Source: Urinicoccus sp. (GTDB taxonomy: Bacteria; Bacillota; Clostridia; Tissierellales; Peptoniphilaceae). From it: a stretch of DNA of 17,501 nt. The translations under genes and the position numbers were made by a program. The stretch spans positions 1 to 17,501 of the forward strand of contig JASBZN010000010.1 of assembly GCA_029983435.1 (NCBI GenBank). The letters run 5' to 3'. The notes under the pieces were generated by a model. That model saw only the letters and a program-made list of their open reading frames with translations. It had not been told where the DNA came from and made no database searches. Of this stretch, positions 14,527 through 17,501 are shown piece after piece; the stretch's first letter is position 1, and each line of letters starts with the position of its first letter.

Positions 14527-14982
14527 TTATTGGGGCTTAAAGATAATCAACTTAGAAAAGAGATAATTAATTAAGCCGGCGACGATGGAAATAAGGGCCT
14601 TGGCCAACATAATGCCATTTAGGGTAAAACTATGGTAGGCAAAATAAATGATGGTTGGGTCAATAAATTTTCCTGCTATGTAAAGGCCAAGTTGTTCCAA
14701 GGTAAAGGTGAGAATCCGTAGAGAAAAAAATTCGATGATTTCCGCTCGAACGGTAGGAAAAGACCAGTCAAAATTCTTGAAGACAAAGCGCTTACTGGTT
14801 AAAAACGAGAAGGTTGTTCCCAAGATAAAGGCAATTGTATTGGCTGTTAGGACATGGGAATAAGCAAAAACTACTTTATAAAAAAGATAAAAGGTCCCAT
14901 AGGATACTAGGGAGGCCAAAAGACCAAAGCCAACATAGATAAAAAATTCTTTTAAAAAGGCCTTAGTTAAAAATTTTTTCAT
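14527..14982 (-). CDS. GtrA-like four-span membrane protein
   Basis: A 151-residue integral membrane protein with four hydrophobic spans (about residues 12-36, 45-63, 83-104 and 121-145). The signatures NTIAFILGTTFSFLTSKRFVF (about 48-68) after span 2 and INYLFSKLIIF at the C-terminus, where N..x..S/R-K-x-x-V/I-F is repeated, are hallmarks of the GtrA family. Members are linked to moving polyprenyl-linked sugars or to teichoic-acid and polysaccharide decoration, which would suit a neighbour that binds cell-wall polymer (the SLH protein), but that link is inference. Start: I choose the ATG at 14982 (MKKF), 10 bases after GGAAAG. A TTG at 14988 would add Met-Pro and is only 4 bases from that site, so it is less likely but possible. 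First gene of the operon behind a good promoter. Confidence 0.85.
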   Translation of the reverse strand: MKKFLTKAFLKEFFIYVGFGLLASLVSYGTFYLFYKVVFAYSHVLTANTIAFILGTTFSFLTSKRFVFKNFDWSFPTVRAEIIEFFSLRILTFTLEQLGLYIAGKFIDPTIIYFAYHSFTLNGIMLAKALISIVAGLINYLFSKLIIFKPQ

Positions 14983-15009
14983 AGGCAAACCACTTTCCTT
15001 TGATGAGAT

Positions 15010-15030
15010 TAGTTTAGCATAAGTAAACTA
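15010..15030. promoter_or_regulatory. Candidate operator: inverted repeat over the GtrA-operon promoter
   Basis: TAGTTTA (15010-15016) and TAAACTA (15024-15030) are perfect 7-base arms with a 7-base spacer. The left arm covers the -10 of the GtrA-operon promoter and the right arm lies in its spacer, the place where a dimeric repressor would block polymerase. The regulator is unknown. Confidence 0.5.
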
Positions 15031-15039
15031 GGAACTCAA
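15011..15039 (-). promoter_or_regulatory. Sigma-A promoter of the GtrA-rhodanese-SLH operon
   Basis: On the minus strand TTGAGT (15034-15039) and TAAACT (15011-15016) are 17 bp apart, and TGC precedes the -10 (extended -10). Transcription would start near 15004, about 20 bases before the ATG. Confidence 0.7.
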
Positions 15040-15138
15040 TGAGATTTAAGAAGGAAAAGAGGTAAATGAAAAAGTGTTCCTGAAAGGAAAAAGAAAGATA
15101 AATCCAAGGTTAAAAAGGGCAGAAGGAACCTATATTTC

Positions 15139-15167
15139 TTGTTGTTCGAAAGGATTCTTGGTATAAT
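15139..15167 (+). promoter_or_regulatory. Sigma-A promoter of the sua5-ywlE-rpiB-upp operon
   Basis: TTGTTG (15139-15144) and a perfect TATAAT (15162-15167) are 17 bp apart, and TGG directly before the -10 adds an extended -10. The start codon at 15202 is about 28 bases past the expected transcription start. Confidence 0.8.
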
Positions 15168-15201
15168 AAATAAAGTGTAGACAGGTAGGGAGTTGAATAC
15201 C

Positions 15202-16257
15202 ATGGAGACAAAAGTTTTAAAATTAGAAAGCCCCACATACCAAGAAGTGATTGAAAAAGGGGCCATGATTATAAAAAATGGTGGCTTAGTGGCCTTTCCA
15301 ACAGAGACAGTTTACGGACTGGGAGCCAATGGTTTAGACCAAGAAGCCGTCTGTAAAATTTATGAGGCCAAGGGGCGTCCCAGTGACAACCCCATGATTT
15401 TACATATTTCTTCCCGGGAGATGTTGAAAAAATTGGTTCGGGATATTCCCAAGGCGGCCGAAGACTGCATGGATATGTTTTGGCCAGGCCCCTTAACCAT
15501 GATTTTTTTTAAAAAAGATATTATTCCAGAAAAAGTATGTGCAGGCTTAGATACAGTGGCTATTCGGATGCCTTCGGATTCCTTTGCCCGGAACTTGATA
15601 GAAGGGTCTGGTGTACCCATTGCGGCACCATCGGCCAACACCTCAGGGCGACCATCTCCTACCAAGGCTTCCCATGTTTTGGAGGATATGGCAGGAAAGA
15701 TTGACTTAATCGTAGATGGGGGTCCTACGGAGGTGGGAATTGAATCCACTGTTTTGGATATGACGGTAAACCCGCCTATGCTTTTAAGACCAGGCGGAGT
15801 GACCCTAGAAGATTTAAAGGCTCTCTTGGGAGAAGTGGATGTAGACCCAGCTCTTTTAGGGGGGAAACCCAAAGAGGTTCTCCATCCTAAAAGCCCAGGA
15901 CAAAAGTACAAGCACTACGCCCCCAAAGCGGAATGTCTCCTTTTTGCTGGCAACTTAAAAAATGTTGCCAAGGAAGTGGATAAGCGAATTAAAGAAAATC
16001 CCAATAAGAAAATAGCTGTTTTGGCTACAGAAGAAACCTTGGACCTCTATAGAGAAAAGCCCTACCTCATGATAAATATGGGATCTCGAGAACATCTACA
16101 AGAAATTGCTCATAACATTTTTAATGCCCTAAGAGAATGTGATGAGGCAGAGGTGGACTTGATTTACGTAGAAGGCTTTTCCTTCCAAGGTATGGGTCAA
16201 GGGATTATGAACCGACTTTTAAAAGCCTGTGGAGGAAAGGTGGTTTTAGGCCTTTGA
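15202..16257 (+). CDS. sua5: L-threonylcarbamoyladenylate synthase (Sua5/YwlC)
   Basis: Joins threonine, bicarbonate and ATP into threonylcarbamoyl-AMP, the first step of t6A formation on tRNAs that read ANN codons. The 351 residues hold a YrdC-type catalytic domain (about 15-205) with GGLVAFPTETVYGLG (27-41), the K-G-R motif at 57-59 and SANTSGRPSPT (144-154), then a linker SPGQKYKHYAPKAE (231-244), then a smaller C-terminal Sua5 domain (about 245-348, ending GMGQGIMNRLLKACGGK). The extra domain separates Sua5/YwlC from stand-alone YrdC/TsaC. Start: the ATG at 15202 lies 9 bases after GGGAG; an in-frame TTG at 15193 touches that site and is rejected. It heads a four-gene operon and its stop codon overlaps the next start. 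Confidence 0.95.
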   Translation: METKVLKLESPTYQEVIEKGAMIIKNGGLVAFPTETVYGLGANGLDQEAVCKIYEAKGRPSDNPMILHISSREMLKKLVRDIPKAAEDCMDMFWPGPLTMIFFKKDIIPEKVCAGLDTVAIRMPSDSFARNLIEGSGVPIAAPSANTSGRPSPTKASHVLEDMAGKIDLIVDGGPTEVGIESTVLDMTVNPPMLLRPGGVTLEDLKALLGEVDVDPALLGGKPKEVLHPKSPGQKYKHYAPKAECLLFAGNLKNVAKEVDKRIKENPNKKIAVLATEETLDLYREKPYLMINMGSREHLQEIAHNIFNALRECDEAEVDLIYVEGFSFQGMGQGIMNRLLKACGGKVVLGL

Positions 16258-16673
16258 ACATTCTATATGTTTGTAGTGGAAACACCTGCCGAAGTCCCAT
16301 GGCCCAATACTATAGTCAAGAGGCCTATCCCGTCCATACTTTTCAGTCTCGGGGTCTCTATCCTTCTGGAGGACCCATGAGTGATGGGACAAGAAGGGTT
16401 CTACAGGGCCATGGAATAAAGACCCAGGGTCATAGGAGTCAACAGTTGACCCAAGAGGATTTGATCTGGGCAGATGTTATCGTTCCCATGACAGAGGAGA
16501 TAGGTCATTACTTAAAGACCCTAGAACTCAGTAAAGTTTTTGAATTTTGGAATTACCAGGGAGAGGAAGTTCCAGACCCCTATGGGGGGTCTTTGGAGAT
16601 ATATGAAAGGACTTATGAAGTCTTAAAAGAAAATATCAAAAAGATGATGGCAGTATTGGAGGAAAAAAGATGA
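16254..16673 (+). CDS. ywlE: Low-molecular-weight phosphatase, YwlE-type protein-arginine phosphatase
   Basis: A cytoplasmic phosphatase of 139 residues in the LMW-PTP fold. The P-loop is Cys7-Ser-Gly-Asn-Thr-Cys-Arg13-Ser (C-x5-R-S), and the general acid is the Asp in VPDPYGGSLEIY (about 103-114). Thr11 in the loop is the residue that in Bacillus YwlE favours phosphoarginine over phosphotyrosine (most tyrosine phosphatases have Ile there), so removal of arginine phosphate marks set by McsB-type kinases is the best guess. Start: the P-loop begins at residue 7, so no later start is possible; the gene uses TTG at 16254, and TTGA overlaps the sua5 stop, giving translational coupling with only a distant GGAGG (about 16231). 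An ATGA overlap links it to rpiB. The arginine specificity itself is an inference. Confidence 0.9.
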   Translation: MNILYVCSGNTCRSPMAQYYSQEAYPVHTFQSRGLYPSGGPMSDGTRRVLQGHGIKTQGHRSQQLTQEDLIWADVIVPMTEEIGHYLKTLELSKVFEFWNYQGEEVPDPYGGSLEIYERTYEVLKENIKKMMAVLEEKR

Positions 16674-17113
16674 AAATTGCTTGTGGCGCAGACCATGGTG
16701 GTGTGGACTTAAAAGATCAATTGGTAAATTATTTAAAGGAAGAAGGACATGAGGTGGTGGACCTAGGCACCCATGGTCATGACAGTGTGGACTACCCAGA
16801 GTTTGGCCAAGCTGTTGGTGAAGCGGTAGCCAAGGGGCAAGCGGATTTCGGCCTTTGCGTCTGTGGAAGTGGCATTGGGATTTCCATTGCTGCTAATAAA
16901 GTCAAGGGTGTCCGTTGTGTCCGGGCCCACGACCCTTATTCAGCGGAGATGGGACGCCGACACAACAACTGTAATGTTCTTGCTATGGGAGGCCGGTTTA
17001 TTGGTTTGGACATGGCGAAAAAGTGCTTGAAGGTCTTTTTAGAAACAGATTTTGAAGGCGGTCGCCACCAAAGAAGGGTAGGACAATTAGAAAAGGAAGA
17101 ACAAGAAAATTAG
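16670..17113 (+). CDS. rpiB: Ribose-5-phosphate isomerase B (RpiB/LacAB family)
   Basis: Interconverts ribose 5-phosphate and ribulose 5-phosphate in the pentose phosphate pathway. At 147 residues it has normal family length. It opens KIACGADHGGVDLKDQL (2-18), keeps the catalytic Cys65 in CVCGSGIGISIAANK (63-77), the phosphate-binding DHGG and the RAHDPYSAEMGRRHNNCNVLAMGGR segment (positions about 85-109), in which His98 and Asn99 belong to the H-N-D/N motif. Relatives usually have HNDAN; here it reads HNNCN. LacAB subunits of galactose-6-phosphate isomerase are the alternative, but the position between a ywlE-like gene and upp is the standard place of rpiB in Clostridia. Start ATG overlaps the previous stop (ATGA) with GGAGG a few bases before it. 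Confidence 0.94.
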   Translation: MKIACGADHGGVDLKDQLVNYLKEEGHEVVDLGTHGHDSVDYPEFGQAVGEAVAKGQADFGLCVCGSGIGISIAANKVKGVRCVRAHDPYSAEMGRRHNNCNVLAMGGRFIGLDMAKKCLKVFLETDFEGGRHQRRVGQLEKEEQEN

Positions 17114-17122
17114 GAGGAAACC

Positions 17123-17501
17123 ATGAGTAAATTAATCGTAACAGATCACCCACTCATTCAACATAAATTAACTATTATGCGAAAGACGGATACATCCAGT
17201 ATGGAATTTCGTCAACTAGCTACAGAAATAGCAACCCTTATGGGTTATGAAGTCACTCGGTCTTTACAAACCAGAGATATTGAAATTCAAACCCCTTTGG
17301 AAAAGGTGACTGGGGTAGAAATTTCTGGGAAAAAGGTGGTTTTAGTTCCTATTTTACGGGCAGGACTTGGGATGGTAGATGGATTTTCTCTATTGATGCC
17401 AGGAGCTCGAGTGGGTCATATTGGACTTTATCGGGACCCAGAAACCTTAAAGCCGGTGGAATACTACTGTAAGATGCCAGGAGAATTAAAGGACCGGCAG
17501 G
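17123..17501 (+). CDS. upp: Uracil phosphoribosyltransferase, 3' end cut by window edge
   Basis: Salvages uracil with PRPP to give UMP. The frame is open from the ATG at 17123 to the right edge, 126 codons of a family that is about 208 long. The visible part has the conserved start LIVTDHPLIQHKLTIMR (4-20), TSSMEFRQLATEIATLMGYE (24-43) and VPILRAGLGMVDG (about 77-89), and the GLYRDPETLKPVEYYCK stretch (about 101-117). The PRPP-binding loop and uracil site near the C-terminus are beyond the window. A perfect AGGAGG lies 4 bases before the ATG, and the gap after rpiB is only 9 bases, so it belongs to the same operon. Confidence 0.96.
   Translation, partial: MSKLIVTDHPLIQHKLTIMRKTDTSSMEFRQLATEIATLMGYEVTRSLQTRDIEIQTPLEKVTGVEISGKKVVLVPILRAGLGMVDGFSLLMPGARVGHIGLYRDPETLKPVEYYCKMPGELKDRQ

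Noticed and set aside
15193..15201. TTG at 15193 as the start of sua5
   Set aside because: It directly follows the GGGAG ribosome site with no spacing, while the ATG at 15202 is 9 bases away.
15036..15266. Minus-strand open frame of 76 codons across the sua5 promoter
   Set aside because: It covers a good promoter and the start of sua5, and its hydrophobic product arises from A/T-rich intergenic DNA.
15360..15911. Open frame of 183 codons on the minus strand inside sua5
   Set aside because: It mirrors the well-supported Sua5 frame and has a low-complexity, Ser/Lys/Pro-rich product; a shadow of codon bias.
1..17501. CRISPR array, prophage, insertion sequence or tRNA/rRNA gene
   Set aside because: I saw no regularly spaced repeats, transposase or phage motifs, or tRNA-like cloverleaf sequence in any gap.

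Overview
The window reads as a chromosomal segment of a low-GC, Gram-positive, probably anaerobic bacterium of the Clostridia/Tissierellia kind. This rests on strong AGGAGG-type ribosome sites, sigma-A-type promoters, an S-layer-homology protein, a YwlE-type arginine phosphatase, and a giant BadF/HgdC-type CoA-dehydratase activase typical of anaerobes. The taxon is an inference; nothing in the window fixes a genus. There are no rRNA or tRNA genes, insertion sequences or CRISPR arrays. Genes are densely packed on both strands and look like ordinary core or metabolic content.

Layout. (1) 1-1279, minus: glycerol kinase, cut off by the left edge. (2) 1377-3606, plus: a cysteine desulfurase and MnmA, the sulfur-relay pair that makes 2-thiouridine in tRNA, closed by a terminator. 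(3) 3733-4182, plus: a small single-span membrane protein, convergent with zero gap to (4) a GNAT acetyltransferase and a MATE exporter (minus, 4183-6127). The exporter has a perfect consensus promoter and a leader of about 120 nt. (5) 6438-6920, plus: a short flavodoxin-like protein with a strong terminator. (6) 7040-7552, minus: an ECF-transporter S component. (7) 7705-8616, plus: arginase. (8) 8905-13107, plus: a 1400-residue protein with two fused activase ATPase domains, a cysteine cluster, a DUF2229-like region and HgdB-like segments. (9) 13176-14982, minus: a three-gene operon (GtrA-like membrane protein, rhodanese, SLH lipoprotein) behind a promoter overlapped by an inverted repeat. 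(10) 15202-17501, plus: sua5, a ywlE-like phosphatase, rpiB and upp, translationally coupled or tightly spaced, cut off by the right edge.

The most notable locus is the 1400-residue protein. ATP-driven low-potential electron-transfer activases are usually separate homodimers. Here two activase copies sit in tandem on the same chain as their probable electron acceptor, and each copy keeps the two cluster cysteines at an identical 39-residue spacing. No separate dehydratase subunits are visible nearby, so the substrate is unknown. The gene is preceded by a perfect 20-bp palindrome just upstream of its ribosome site. Other points worth checking are the MATE leader, the operator-like repeat of the GtrA operon, a glycerol kinase that seems to lack the PTS-phosphorylated histidine, and a flavodoxin with an altered phosphate loop.
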